From NCBI GenBank assembly GCA_014529385.2, contig CM043942.1, positions 104,856,141-104,920,140 of the forward strand: DNA of 64,000 bases, given 5' to 3'. The notes beneath the pieces were generated by a model. It was not told where the DNA came from. It saw only the letters and a program-made list of their open reading frames with translations, and did no database searches. The translations under genes were made by a program, and so were the position numbers. Shown here piece after piece: positions 23,893 to 35,400 of this stretch (within the stretch, counting starts at the first letter, position 1; every line of letters starts with the position of its first letter). The stretch comes from Adiantum capillus-veneris (lineage: Eukaryota > Streptophyta > Polypodiopsida > Polypodiales > Pteridaceae).

Positions 23893-25262
23893 ATGGGTTC
23901 AAACGACGAATCCCGCAAGAATCAGACGAACCCTCCTGATACTTGTAAAATGGGAGGCGGTACTGAAAATTCGAATGGATTAGCAGATCATGAATATGGG
24001 CCATGTGGGCCTACGCATCAGCTAATGGAGATGCAACGTCAAGAGCAAGTTGATGAGTGTGCAAAGCAGATGCTCAAATTTGCAAAGGATCCTCAGTATG
24101 CCAAATTTTTGACGCGGCACCCAATTGACGAGGTGCACACTCATTGGTAGAAAGCCATCAACTCCCCAATCAAGTCAACCCTCAAGCAACCTCCTGTTCC
24201 ACGTTACTGAAGATGAACTTGAGGATGTTGTTGAAAAACGAGTCAACCAACTATTGGGATCAAAGGAAAAGCAATTGAAGGAACATAACAAGGGAATTGA
24301 TTTTCCCGGTTACTTGAGCCAAAAATCCTCTTTTGAAAACGCCAGAAAACAAAAGCGTGTATTCTTCGAAGGATTGCCCAGTTCGTCCTCATCTTCTTCT
24401 GATAGCTTAGACAGCTCATCTTCTTCTAACTTGAGTGATGAGGATAGAAAGGGCAAGGAACGACGGAAAGATCATATGTTTATGCAAAGAGGAAGCATTT
24501 TTATAGAGCCAATCAGTATGATTTCCTCGACGACAAGGGCAAAAAGGCCAAAGAACTCAAAGAGGGCGGACATGCAGTAAAGTTGAGTACTTTTCAGGTT
24601 TTGAGATGCTCCCAAGGCTATAGCCTTTATCCAACATTTTGATATAGCGTTTTATGAAGGCCACTATATAGAGCACTCCAAGATCAGACGGGCAACATCC
24701 TTTCTCAAAGGCAATGCACGGCACATGGCGGTCCACTCTTTTGTTAAGGAAACAAGCACCAACAAAGTGGTCGAAATTCAAGAAACTCTTTATTTTTTCA
24801 TGGCTCACACAAGAATATGAACGAGATGTGATTATTGATTGGAATCATATTTGGATGGTCAAGACAAAGTCTTTGGATTCTTATTGTGAGAGGATTCGGG
24901 ATGTCTTTCTACCTGCTTCATCCTTTAAGAAGATCAATTTTAAGGAACAGGTTGAACGGTTCTGCTGTGGACTTCCTAAAGAGATCTGAGACTACTGTCT
25001 TGAAAAGAAGTCTGAGTCTATACAATAGTTGATGTGACATGCAAAGCGGGAATTTGCTATACATTCGAGTAACTTGACTTACCCACCAGATGAACCTTCG
25101 ACAAGTCAGAACAGAAAAAGACAACAGAGAGATAGACAACCTCCACTGACAAAAGACTAAAGAGATGAATATTTCAAAGTAGGAAAGTGTTTGAATATGG
25201 AGAACAAGGACATATCGCTACACGGTGCCCCAAAAAGGCACAAGAAGCAGGACGGCTGACAA
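23893..25262 (+). pseudogene. Gag of element E, frame-broken
   Basis: The ATG at 23893 opens MGSNDESRKNQTN ... AKQMLKFAKDPQYAKFLTRH and stops at 24148-24150. The reading continues in another frame (24125-24580) with a charged, Ser-rich stretch, then after shifts gives the core YERDVIIDWNHIWMVKTKSL and [16 protein letters not shown] (to 24989). A knuckle remnant near 25190-25240 reads FEYGEQGHIATRCPK and lacks the first two cysteines. The related core in D (9956-10130) places both in one chromovirus lineage. Confidence 0.75.
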
Positions 25263-25658
25263 ATTGAAAGGACAGCAAGACGAGGCGATGCTCGTTCTAG
25301 AATTGATTTTAGATAGAAAATTATGGATGAATTAGCGTTATTTTTCTTTTATGAATTTATGAAATAAGACTGATTGGAAGATGATTTTGAATTTCGAATG
25401 AAACTATTGTTTTATGAAAGAACCTGCTATTTGTAATCAGATAACAGGATTAGGAATGAGATGGTGATGATTTTGGAGCAGTGACAGCTGTCGAATGAAA
25501 TTGATATCGAATCATGAATTTTGAATCACGAGTGATTCAATGGAACTGTCGTGAGCGCATCAAGAGTTCCTGCGGGATGAGATGGCCACACAGCTAGAAT
25601 TGAATGATTGGACCACTCTGTTCATTATGAACTTAGTGATGGATTGGGATCCCCGAAA

Positions 25659-25757
25659 AATGATTACTCGCACACGACAATGCTTGAGGCGAATGATTAC
25701 TCGCACACGACAGTGCTCGAGGAGAATGATTACTCGCACACGACAGCGCTTGAGTGG
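25659..25757 (+). repeat. Three tandem 33-bp repeats in E
   Basis: Units at 25659-25691, 25692-25724 and 25725-25757 share aatgattactcgcacacgac with small changes at their ends. One frame reads NDYSHTT-LE three times. There are no spacers. The rest of 25263-26023 shows nothing recognisable. Confidence 0.93.
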
Positions 25758-26023
25758 AAAATCTCTATAGACATGATCACAATAAGGATTAGTTAATGCA
25801 ATTACTAATTACGTTACTGGCAGTCATGCTCTGAGATTTGGAATGAATTCTTCTGTGATGATTTGATCTGTCATGTGATGTGATGTGACGTGACTGTCGT
25901 CTTTGTACAAGTGCTGGATTTGTGTCGTCTAGTGCATTGGTACTTAAAGTCGGTGTCTACTGAATTGGTTTATGGCTTGTGTCTGATTTTGCGAGCGTAA
26001 TGGAGGGTGATTACAATTCTTTC

Positions 26024-26033
26024 AAGAGGGGGG
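26024..26033 (+). promoter_or_regulatory. Polypurine tract of E
   Basis: AAGAGGGGGG directly before TA and the 3' LTR. The same TTTCAAGAGGGGGGTA occurs in G (21887-21902) and, on the minus strand, in K (35389-35404). Confidence 0.9.
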
Positions 26034-26035
26034 TA

Positions 26036-26573
26036 TGTCACAAACTGATGACGTGGCATGACCGCCTGACAGTTGACGCGGCAGAAATCTCGAAAAACGC
26101 GCTGACATCCTGATGTGGCAGGCAACCCGCGTTTCATGCAGACAGGTACTGATGTGGCACACTGTACGGACGTTCGTAATTCACATTGACGTGGCAACCC
26201 GAAAATTGTGTTGACTGCCTTTGGCAGTTTTTGGGAGTTTATTGCTTTTGGGACAATTTGCTTTTGAGTTTGATGATTTTTGGGGCTTTGCTTTTGGGCA
26301 TCCCTTGTAAGAATAAAAGAGCCCTAAGCGCCTCACTCTTCAGAGAATTTGGACGCAAAGTCTAAGAGTTGAGGACCCGCGGGAGTTGTACTTTGCTCAT
26401 TCATTAATATAAAAGAAATACCGAAAGGTGCGCAAGTCTTTGGGGCCAATACCTTTGGGCAAGGAATTACGCCGGGCCGTGTCGACTCAAATTTTAAAGT
26501 TGTAAAGTATTTTTAAGTGATTTGTCGTGTGTCGTGTTGGATTCTCGACTTGGGGGTAACCAAGCTTGTGACA
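26036..26573 (+). repeat. 3' LTR of E
   Basis: Matches the 5' LTR along its length with scattered substitutions and small indels, including the R module (about 26417-26447) and the terminal GTGACA. The visible divergence suggests an older insertion than J. Confidence 0.9.
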
Positions 26574-26921
26574 GGCAAGGTAACGTGCTGACGGCGAGTC
26601 TCAATCCAAAAAATTCTGACTTCTTAGCTGCAGTATACAGTTGGCACTCATCTAAACGGGCTAAAACCTTGTCTACATCCCGTTCATGTTGCTCCCATGA
26701 TGAGTATCATCAAGGAAAATAAATACACCTAGGCCGATCATGTCACCAAAATGACCTATCATCAGACGATTGAAAGTACCCACGACACGTGTCAATCCAA
26801 AAGGCATAACCATTTACTCCCATTGTCCTTGCTCGGTCCAGAAGGCAATGTTCTAGATGTCGCCCTTAAATACCCTTACCTGATAATACCCACTCTGAAG
26901 ATCGACGTTGCTAAAAGCTAT
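26574..26921 (-). pseudogene. Gypsy F: reverse transcriptase portion
   Basis: The minus strand reads NVDLQSGYYQVRV, MVMPFGLTRVVGTFNRLM and a damaged FIFLDD site near 26720-26735, then SANCILQLRSQNFLD toward element E. With 22931-23294 it forms RT followed by RNase H. It is cut at 26921 by the 5' LTR of copia I, so the 5' part of F would lie beyond I; it is not recognisable right of 60518. Confidence 0.75.
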
Positions 26922-27265
26922 TGTTGTGAACCCAACGCATGCCTCCCCCCTCACGTTGCCCCTCTCACCCCCTCTTTTCCTTGTTGCACCCTTATTGATG
27001 TAGTTGTATATTCACACCCTTATCGGGTGGTTGTATAATCCTACACTATCTATCAGAAAAAACCTAAAGAGGTACAACTCTTTTGTATCCACAAATGCTA
27101 TGTTGAAGCTATCCTCTCCATCTCTAACTTCTGCTCATCTTCTGTGTATGCATCTCCATCACTTTACTACTGTGTCTGATTTTGCAGTACAATCAGATTG
27201 CTGATTCTGAATTATGTAGACTACTGAGTCTGATTCTGCAGTTCAAGCTTCACTCAATCCTTACA
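26922..27265 (+). repeat. 5' LTR of copia I
   Basis: From TGTTGTGAACCC to CCTTACA, 344 bp, directly before a PBS. The start is chosen from the typical TGTTG copia edge and from the loss of F homology just before it. No matching 3' LTR exists because the 3' end of I is truncated at about 60518. Confidence 0.65.
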
Positions 27266-27758
27266 AACTGGTATCAAAGCTGTGGTTTCACAAGTTGGTG
27301 CAGTGAGCGCGGATCAGCATTAGAGCCCTGTTTTGGCAGCAGAGTTCTGGGTCAGCATCAGAGTGTGTAGGCAGTCTTTGTCACTGCACCAGTGTGCGAG
27401 ATTCAGAGCAAGGTCATCTTGGTCTTAAAGGTGGAACAATAGACTTGCGGAGAGTGTACACAAGCCTGAGGTGCTTATGAGCTTCGAGCTCTCACATCCG
27501 TAAGCTTGGTAACTCAGTTTCGAGGTAGGCAAGCAACAAGGGTTTCTTAGAGTGTGCTAGAGTCTTGTTTTAGGGCTGTTGGACCTGATTTTCGAAATAT
27601 TCAAAATTGCTCAGAAGTCTTATTTCAAAAGTGCAGAAGAACGGAATCCGAATTGCTAAGGTTGAAATTGTTGAAGGTGAAATGGATTGCTGCAGCTGAA
27701 TTAGATTGCTAGATAATTTGAATTTGCAATTTTTTTGAGATTGGCTCAAAAAAGTCTG
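27266..27758 (+). mobile_element. PBS and untranslated leader of copia I, part 1
   Basis: TGGTATCAAAGC (27269-27280) is the initiator tRNA-Met site with one change. The leader that follows has no long frame and ends at gtctg (27754-27758), the left target duplication of K. It resumes at 47607 after K. Confidence 0.7.
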
Positions 27759-28416
27759 TGAAACCGGACCGTGGGGTGGTAGGCTTTGGCTTTCACCTGA
27801 AATTCTTTACTTTACTTTAGACACAGAGAGTACTTTGCAAAGGGAACGTGCGACGGGAATTAACACTTTGACACACACACGGCTCGGAAGCTAGAATGCT
27901 CCGAGCAGACGCCAACAACCTGTAGGCCCCAAAATTGGCGCCCCTTACGGTATTTCTTTATTCTTAAAGAGGGTAGATTACAAAGTAGAGTCCTGAGAAT
28001 TCTTTACCTGTATCCAGCTAGATACCACTTGTTTTAGCAAAATTTCGGCAGCATAACAGGTCTAAAACTTGCCCGAAACCAATTCTCTTGCTGGAACTCA
28101 CTGCCATTGGCATAAACCCTCTGATTCCTGCCCAAAAACAGTAAATTCAGCTCGCTGTATTTACTGGTTTTTGCCCAACAGTCCCCGAACTACCCTCTAG
28201 CAGTGGGGCACGTATGGCTAAACAACAATCAAAATATAGCGCATAACCAACGCTGAAATCGCACCTGTATGGTGAGGTTATCACCCTCACCGGTGCCTGC
28301 TTTTGAAGCAACAGTCAGCTATTCTTGTTCCTGCTCAGGGAGGCTCTTGCCTCAACAAAAACGCATGTAACCACATAGCTGTACATGAGTCAAATGAAGA
28401 GCCCTCTTGTGGGGCA

Positions 28417-29069
28417 TGTCACAAGACGGGCACCACGTGCCAATAGAAAAGAACAGACTGAACAGACTTTTAGCACTTCAATAAAAACATAACTGAGAGA
28501 GAGACGACACACGACACGGAGTGGCGGAATTCCACCCCAGAGAGTATTGGCCCCAAACCTTGAGGCTTGGCCCTTTCGGTATTTCTTTATATTGCATCAA
28601 CACAGTACAAGCCGGTACTCCAGACTTTGCACCTTCGCCAGGAAGCATGCTAGAGAATGAGCCCTAACCTCATATTTAAAGGCCCTTGGCCTAAAAAGCA
28701 GTTTACAGTAAAAAGCCTTCAAACTTAAAAGCATCTGGTCCAAAAGCAAAGCCAAAAAGCTGCCAGTGTAAATCAAAAATCCGTACAGCTTGCCACGTCA
28801 TCAACCAACGCAAAACGCGGAAATCCGTACAGCCTACCACGTCATCATGTCAGCGCAATTTTTGGAATTCTGCCACGTCATCAGTTTGTGTGTGTAGGTC
28901 CTGCTTTATTTTAATCCTTTGTCACTTGGGGCTTCATTAAAAGGTGTCCCCATAAGTTGGTAGGACTTCTTCTTCTGTTACTTGTTCTTCTTAGGGTTTA
29001 GGCCCCTTGGCTGACATCTGCAAGTTGACTCCATTCTTCAGGGCTTTGACACGTCAATAGTTTCTTATA
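28417..29069 (-). repeat. Solo LTR Q (G/E type) in the K LTR
   Basis: Flanked by perfect gggca copies (28412-28416 and 29070-29074). On the minus strand it starts TATAAGAAAC, has the ccaacttat and agaagaagt blocks of LTR G (21978-22000), three TGACGTGGCA-like boxes (complement near 28793, 28837 and 28872), an R module (28551-28583) and a GTGACA end at 28417-28422. No internal sequence is present. Confidence 0.82.
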
Positions 29070-29535
29070 GGGCATCACATTACTGCACGTAGGGAAGAGA
29101 GAGAGCAGTGTGGGGTGTGCAAGACATGACTTCTTGCACCACACTGTACATGAGAGGGAAAGCTTGCAGTCAATAGCTCTTAACTTGTGGCAAAATTCCC
29201 CAAATGACCTCTCCTAGCTTAAAAATCAGCGCCCATTTTTCAGCAAGAGGAAAGTGCACCGAATTGTGCCGCTTGCCACGTTTATAAGCAATTTCCCGTT
29301 TCGGGGTTGCCGGCTAAAAATCTCCCAATTGGTTTCCCAGTTGACTTCGTGGCAGAGTTCTTATGTTTCCCTTGTCATTCCGGAGATACTGACGCGAACA
29401 GATTTCATGGCCCAAAATAACAGTTCCCTAATTTTTAGGAGATGCTTCCGTTGGGCTCCCACTGGTCTTCTGACCATCTATCCCCATTGGGACCGCATCC
29501 AAAAATTCAATGTGGCCCAACTGTCGGGTACTTTC

Positions 29536-29810
29536 TGTTGGGTTAAAGGCCTAAATAACCCCTTTTTGTACATTTTTATACTTTGTCCAGGTTCAATATG
29601 AACCTGGATACATTTTTTAAAGATCACTTATAATAAAAGTGGGAAAACCCAAAACTTACTTATTGAGTTTTCCCCAAAAACGTGAGCTCTCTCTCTCCCT
29701 CTTCTTCTGCTAGCGCTTCCTCTCCTGTTGCTCTTCATCTCCCCTCTCTGCACACACACTGCACTTCCTCGCGTGCTCTTTCACTTGCACACATCGCTGC
29801 GCGCTCATCA
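29536..29810 (+). repeat. 5' LTR of J (275 bp)
   Basis: TGTTGGGTT...GCTCATCA. A small hairpin CCAGGTTCA-ATA-TGAACCTGG lies at about 29588-29608. AATAAAAG near 29632 is a possible poly(A) signal. Confidence 0.93.
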
Positions 29811-29812
29811 AC

Positions 29813-29824
29813 TGGTATCAGAGC
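29813..29824 (+). promoter_or_regulatory. Primer-binding site of J
   Basis: TGGTATCAGAGC two bases after the 5' LTR. A non-coding leader of about 740 bp follows to the gag ATG at 30565; it shows nothing else. Confidence 0.93.
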
Positions 29825-30564
29825 CCGATTAGGGTTTGCCTCCAAACCTGCAAACCTTGAATTTCAGTCAAGGTCAACTTTATCGCGAGATTTTGCAATT
29901 TCGTCGCCAAAGGATTGGTCCCCGAACACTAGAGAGCTCCTGGCAACCCAAATTGACCTAAAACAGGCTGAAATTAGGTCAAAAACAGGAAATTACAGGT
30001 TATGACAGTGAAAATACAGGTTTTGCAAATGATGTATTAAGGTGTGGGAATACTTTTGCTAAGTCTCCGCTACCCGAAAACCCTGAAATTGCCGAAAAAC
30101 AAGCCCTAAAACAAGTGTTTTAAGCAAATTTCAGATTTACGCAGGTTTTTGCAAGTGTTTTTATGGTGCGATTACATTCGGGAAAGTGCAAATTGATGCA
30201 ATCTACGCACATTTGACAAATTTTGTCGATGTATGACCATTTGTGGCTCAATTTCATGCAATTTTGATGCTACAAGTTGGGGCTTTTGCGCTTACATGCT
30301 TCTAAAGGCTGTGTATTAGCCTTATGTATGTCTTCTGAGGCTAAAAACAACTAAATTCGTTGTTTTCGAGCACAAATTCGCTCTCTGAAATTTCCTGCAC
30401 ATAAATTTCAGAAATTGAATTTTGTGCCCAAAACGTCCTTTTTTGCCCCAAATTGCTCATGTGACCATTTGGAGCTGCAGTGCACATCTCTGTGAGGCTA
30501 TACTCCGATTTTTGCGCATTTTGCCCAAAAATTCAGCATATTATCCCTCTTATTTCGTGCAACT

Positions 30565-31440
30565 ATGGCCTCATCTTCTTCGGATGTGAAGAACCTCTTT
30601 GAGATTAGGAGGTTTGATGGTACAGGTTTTGATCTTTGAAAAGACAGGATTCAGGGAATCCTATTTCTTAAGGATTGCGAAGGGGCACTTGAACAGGTGA
30701 AGCCACAGAATATGACGGATGAAGCATGGGTTAGCATGAACAGGAAGGCCGTTACATACGTTAAAATGGCCATGACCGATGAGACAGTCATTGATGTGAA
30801 AGGTCTCACGACTGCTTTTGATGTGTGGGAGAAGTTAAAGGGAATGTATGAAAATACAACGCCTGTCAACCAGGTGCACTTGATGCGAAAGCCTGTTGGC
30901 ATGCAACTAGATGAGTCCAAGAGTGCGGCAGAGCACTTGTCATTGTTCGCAGGTACTTTGTCGCAGTTACAGGATTCTGGCTTGCCCCCTTTTGATGATA
31001 AGCTGAAAGCTATCTTCTTGCTTATAACCTTACCTGAGTCATGGGAAACTTTGGTGGTTTCGTTGTCCAATAACCCCAATTTGACCTTTGATTGTGTTAG
31101 GGGTTCTATCCTGAATGAAGAAATCAGGAGGAAAGCAAGTGGAGAGGGAGGCAGCTCTGCCAACATGGTTAGAGGCAGGACAGAAAAGAAGAATGCTTAT
31201 GCACAAAGGAGTAAGAGTAAGAGTATAGAAAGGGGAAATGCAAGCAAAGGCAAGGGTGATGTGACTTGCTATCAATGTGGCAGGAAAGGTCACAAGAAAC
31301 CCGATTGCAAGTACTATAAAGCTAAGTTAGAAAGAAAAAAGAATGGCGGAGACAAAAAGAAAGAGAAGAAGGAAGTCAAGGCAGATGTACAGGATAGCTC
31401 AAAGGACAAAGAGAGGCCAATGTGGCTTCTAGTGTCGTGA
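30565..31440 (+). pseudogene. Gag of copia J
   Basis: The ATG at 30565 gives MASSSSDVKNLFEIRRFDGT. The frame is open to TGA at 31438-31440 except for one TGA at 30637-30639, where this family normally has Trp (DL-W-KDRI). The UBN2-type gag core (WEKLKGMYENTTPVNQVHL, LLITLPESWETLVVSL) is followed by a basic stretch, a perfect CCHC knuckle at 31267-31308 (CYQCGRKGHKKPDC) and a Lys-rich tail. The end overlaps the start of the next frame (31422), a one-base shift relative to pol. It would package copia RNA. Confidence 0.88.
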
Positions 31441-32886
31441 TTGAGGAGCTATCAGATGTAGAGGACATCTTGTGTGCCACTTTGTCAGATTATGATGCTT
31501 ATGACTTTGATGCCTCTCTAAATGTTCATTTACAGGACATGCAGATCACCAAGAGCGATCTTATTGATGCTTTATTGACTGTCAATGATGCATTGTCCCA
31601 GACTTGGATTGTTGATTCTGGTGCTTCATTTCATGTGACTCCTATCAAGGAGTGTTTCTCTACTTTTGATGTAGGCAAGCGTGGCCATGTTTACCTTGGA
31701 AACAATCATGCATGTTCCATTGAGGGTATTGGCACTGTGCATCTCTCCATAGATGGCACGAATGAGCTTGTCTTTCATGATGTTCGATATGTGCTGGGAA
31801 TCAAGAAGAGTCTGCTTTCTGTTGGTCAGATGGATATGCATGGTTACAGCATCTTGTTTGAGAGAGGGTCATGGAAAATGACTAAAGACTCAAGGCTGAT
31901 TGTAAAGGGCACAAAGAAAGGGACACTTAACTGCATGCATGGAAAGGCCGTGTTGGGCAAGTTTATTGCATTGGTTGAAATTAACTCTCACATGGAGTTG
32001 TGGCACAGGAGGCTTGGCCATATGAGCCAAAAGGGTCTTTCTAAGCTTTGTACTTTGAACAAGCTTGATGCTAAAGGCACAAAGCTTGACTTTTGTAATG
32101 AATGTCAATATGGCAAGCAAGTAAAGCGTTCTTATTACTCTGGTGTCTCGTAAATCTTGTGTGCTTGATCTTGTACATTCCGATGTATGTAGGATGCCTA
32201 CTAAGTCTATGGGTGGTGCATGTTATTTTGTCTCCTTTGTTGATGATCATTCTAGGAAAATTTGAGTTTATTTGCTTAAGTCTAAGGATGAAGCCTTTGC
32301 TGCGTTTACGAGATTTCATGCATTTGTGACCACCCAAACTGGTAGAAAGCTAAAATGCTTGCGTACAGACAATGGGGGGGAGTACACAAGTGCTGAATTT
32401 AACAAGTTTTGTGAAAATTTGGGCATTAAGAGGGAGCTTACTGTGCCATACAAGCCCTCTTCTAATGGTGTGGCTGAAAGATTCAATAGGACACTTTGTG
32501 AGAGGGTGAGATGCATGCTGTCCACAACTAATCTCTCTCATGGATTTTGGGGAGAAGCTTTGAAAACTGCAGTGCATATATGTAGTCGATCCCCTCACAT
32601 GTCTTTGAAAGGTGACATCTCTGAAGAGGTTTGGTCTGACAAGCCTGCTTCATATGATCACTTACGCATTTTTGGTTGCGAAGCTTTTGTGCATGTAAGA
32701 CCGGAGTTGAGGAGTAAACTAGATGCGAAATCCATTAAAGGCCTCTTCATGGGATATGGTGAAGAAGGCGAAATGGGTTACAGGATTTGGTTACCTCAGC
32801 TCAAAAGGGTTGTACGCAGCCGGGATGTTGTTTTTAATGAGGCAAGGCTGCTTCAAAACAATTGTGCCTCAAAGCATGACCATTAA
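31422..32886 (+). pseudogene. Protease and integrase of copia J
   Basis: Protease motif WIVDSGASFHVTP at about 31605-31640, then the pre-integrase zinc region (ELWHRRLGHMSQKGLSKL, about 31995-32050; C-x2-C in FCNECQYGK). A frameshift near 32150 and a TGA for Trp at 32263-32265 break the reading. The integrase core follows with its three acidic sites: LVHSDV (about 32170), RTDNGGEY (about 32360) and GVAERFNRT (about 32468), then FGCEAFVHV. A stop at 32884-32886 ends this frame. It would process the polyprotein and join cDNA to the chromosome. Confidence 0.88.
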
Positions 32887-34743
32887 AAGGGTGAAATTTC
32901 AGCATGAACAGCCACCTGTTAGGCCTATTTTTGACCCTCAGGATGCACCACAAATGGCTGAAAATGTAGATGATCCAGTGGTGTTTTGAGCCAGATGATG
33001 TTGGACAGCAAATTGAGGCTCCTGAAGGGCATTTGCAACCAAGAAACAATGCTGAAAATGATGTACAGCAGCCCATTGTTGATGATTTTGTAGTGCCACC
33101 TAATGTAAACCCATTGCCGGATAATGTGGATCATTGGGTGAGGCCGTCTACTCGTCAAAGACGGCCTGTGAGTCGATATGACCCCTCTTTGCATTACATT
33201 ATGTTGACGTACAAAGAGGCAAAGACATGTGAGCACAGGGACAAGTGGGAGCTTGCTATGCAGGAAGAGATTAAAGCTTTGCATGCTAATCATATTTGGG
33301 ATTTGGTTGAATTGCCCAAAGGAAGGAAGGCTATTCCTAACAAATGGGTGTATAAAATCATGACTGTTGATGCAAAACCCAAGTATAAGGCAAGGCTTGT
33401 GGCAAAGGGATATGTTCAAACCAAGGGCATAGACTTTCAGGAAGTGTTCTCTCCTGTTGTGAAGATGACCACTTTGCGTGTATTGTTTGCCATTGTGGCT
33501 GCTCTTGATTTGGAAATGGACCAAATGGATGTACATACCGCTTTCTTGCATGGTGATGTGGAAGAAGAGCTTTACATGAAGCAACCCGAGGGTTTTGTTA
33601 TCCCTGGCAAGGAACATTTGGTATGTATGCTCAATAGAAGCTTGTATGGGCTGAAACAATCATGTAGACAGTGGTACAAGAAGTTTGATCGCTTCATGCT
33701 TAAACATGGTTACAAAAGAAGCCATGCAGACCATTGTTTGTATACCAAACGTGATGAGGATGGCAGCCCTATCATTCTTGTACTCTATGTAGACGATATG
33801 TTGATAGCTGCAAAGAAAAGAAGCATTGTTGATGCTCTTAAAGGGCAGCTGAAATCTGCGTTTTCAATGAAAGACCTTGGGACAGCTGAACATATACTTG
33901 GAGTGCGTGTTACACGGCAAAGAGACAAGCGTCTATTGTATTTGTCGCAAGAAAAGTACATTGAAAAGGTACTGGACAGATTTAACATGGCTGAAGCAAA
34001 GCCTCTTGGTGTGCCATTACAGCCATATGTTAAAATCTCCAAGGATGATTGTCCCAAGTCAAAGGAAGAAGCCAATGACATGCAAAGTGTGCCTTATGCT
34101 TCAGCTTCTGGTTCACTTATGTATGCTATGGTTGCTACTAGGCCTGACATAGCCCATGCAGTGGGAGTTGTGAGTCGGTTTATGGCTAATCCAGGCAGGT
34201 TGCATTGGGATGCAGTGAAGTCCATTATGAGGTACTTGAAAGGGACTAAAAACAAATGCCTCTGCTATGGTAAAGGACCAATGGAGTTGAAGGGATTTTG
34301 TGACTCTGACATGGTTGGTGATGTGGATACACGGAAATCCACAAGTGGCTATGTATTTTCTCTTGCGGGAGGTGCTGTTTCATGGCGTTCTAGATTGCAA
34401 AAGATTGTTGCATTGTCTACTACGGAGGCTGAATATATTTCAGCCACTGAGGCTTCCAAAGAAGCTATTTGGTTAGCACGCCTATGCGGTGAGTTTGGTT
34501 TGCCTGCCAAGGCACCTATGCTTGGTTGTGATAGCCAGAGTGCCATATGTTTGGCAAAGAACGCCATGTTTCATGCACGCACAAAGCATATTGATGTGCG
34601 GTATCATTCATACGAGAAGTGCTTGAGGATGGCCTTATTACATTGGTTAAGGTCCATACATCACAAAATCTAGTCGATGCTCTCACTAAGTGCTTACCCA
34701 AAGCACATCATCATCTATGCATAGAGATGGTGGGAGTCACGTA
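32887..34743 (+). pseudogene. Reverse transcriptase-RNase H of copia J
   Basis: A long clean frame from about 32970 to 34673. It covers RVT_2 (NKWVYKIMTVDAKPKYKARL, QMDVHTAFLHGDVEEELYMK, SLYGLKQSCRQWYKKFD, VLYVDDMLIA at about 33778-33807) and RNase H (GFCDSDMVGDVDTRKSTSGY, LSTTEAEYISATEASKEAIW, GCDSQSAICLAKN). After HIDVRYH (about 34605) a frameshift moves the conserved end FIREVLEDGLITLVKVHTSQ...DALTKCLPKAHH into another frame, ending TAG at 34741-34743. The catalytic Asp residues look intact. Confidence 0.92.
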
Positions 34744-34779
34744 GCTTAAAGGCGTCATTTATGCCTTTAAGTGGGAGGT

Positions 34780-35062
34780 TGTTGGGTTAAAGGCCTAAAT
34801 AACCCCTTTTTGTACATTTTTATACTTTGTCCAGGTTCAATATGTTCATATTGAACCTGGACACATTTTTTAAAGGTCACTTATAATAAAAGTGGGAAAA
34901 CCCAAAACTCACTTATTGAGTTTTCCCCAAAAACGTGAGCTCTCTCTCTCCCTCTTCTTCTGCTAGCGCTTCTCTCCTGCTGCTCTTCGCCTCCCCTCTC
35001 TGCACACGCACTGCACATCCTCGCGTGCTCTTTCACTTGCACACATCGCCGCACGCTCATCA
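34780..35062 (+). repeat. 3' LTR of J (283 bp) with a 14-bp perfect hairpin
   Basis: Directly follows the purine tract AAGTGGGAGGT (34769-34779). It contains CCAGGTTCAATATG-TT-CATATTGAACCTGG (about 34832-34861), longer than in the 5' LTR by 9 bp. Confidence 0.93.
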
Positions 35063-35390
35063 CTTTCTTTTGGTGACCCCACCTTGACTTTGTGCCTTTA
35101 TTGAGTTCACTTCCTATTATCCACCAACTTGCTAAGTGCGACGGGGGGACCTACATGATCTTGAACTGAGCCTAGACATCCTCTTACCATACGAATTCCA
35201 GTGCCGACCCACTTCCCGTCTGCGGCTGAAACTACCGTTCACATTGACCATACAATGTTCGACCATTTGCAACTTCAAAAAGAGGGTCTCAAAAATAAAA
35301 CAAAAATCATTGGAAAGAAACCAACAACTAAAGTTAGCAGTTGCCACGTCCTCGTGACATAGTTAACAGTTGCCACGTCCTCGTGACATA

Positions 35391-35400
35391 CCCCCCTCTT
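35391..35400 (-). promoter_or_regulatory. Polypurine tract of K
   Basis: cccccctctt on the + strand is AAGAGGGGGG on the element strand, just before the 3' LTR (TGTCACGAGG). It is identical to the PPTs of E and G. Confidence 0.88.

Larger units (their letters stand above)
23295..26573 (+). mobile_element. Gag-only LTR element E (3.3 kb) inserted in gypsy F
   Basis: A complete element by structure: LTRs 23295-23828 and 26036-26573, PBS at 23830, PPT at 26024. Flanks are agcaa (23290-23294) and ggcaa (26574-26578), a 5-bp target duplication with one change. Removing it rejoins the minus-strand F pol. The 2.2-kb interior has only a decayed gag and non-coding sequence, so it depended on pol from related chromoviruses such as D, whose gag is similar. 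Confidence 0.88.
29536..35062 (+). mobile_element. Nearly complete Ty1/copia element J (5.53 kb)
   Basis: TGTTGGGTTAAAGG to GCTCATCA, flanked by perfect ctttc copies (29531-29535 and 35063-35067). The uninterrupted target is seen in the K 5' LTR (gtactttcttttggtgacc, about 47291). It has PBS, gag, protease, integrase, RT and RNase H in copia order, with a few stops and shifts. The LTRs differ at about ten of 270 aligned bases, so it is a fairly young insertion. Confidence 0.93.
27759..35388 (-). repeat. 3' LTR of K, interrupted by Q and J
   Basis: Three LTR pieces (27759-28416, 29070-29535, 35063-35388) align in order with the B and K 5' LTRs. The R module is at 27925-27953. The element-strand start has a 35-bp tandem pair (cacgtcctcgtgacatagtt region, 35344-35388) carrying the ACGTGG core. 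Confidence 0.85.

Noticed and set aside
25659-25757. Possible CRISPR-like array
   Set aside because: Three head-to-tail 33-bp units without spacers, in a plant LTR element; it is a simple minisatellite.
29682-30005. A small Ser-rich coding region after the J LTR
   Set aside because: It overlaps the LTR end, PBS and leader of J; no homology and no need for a protein.
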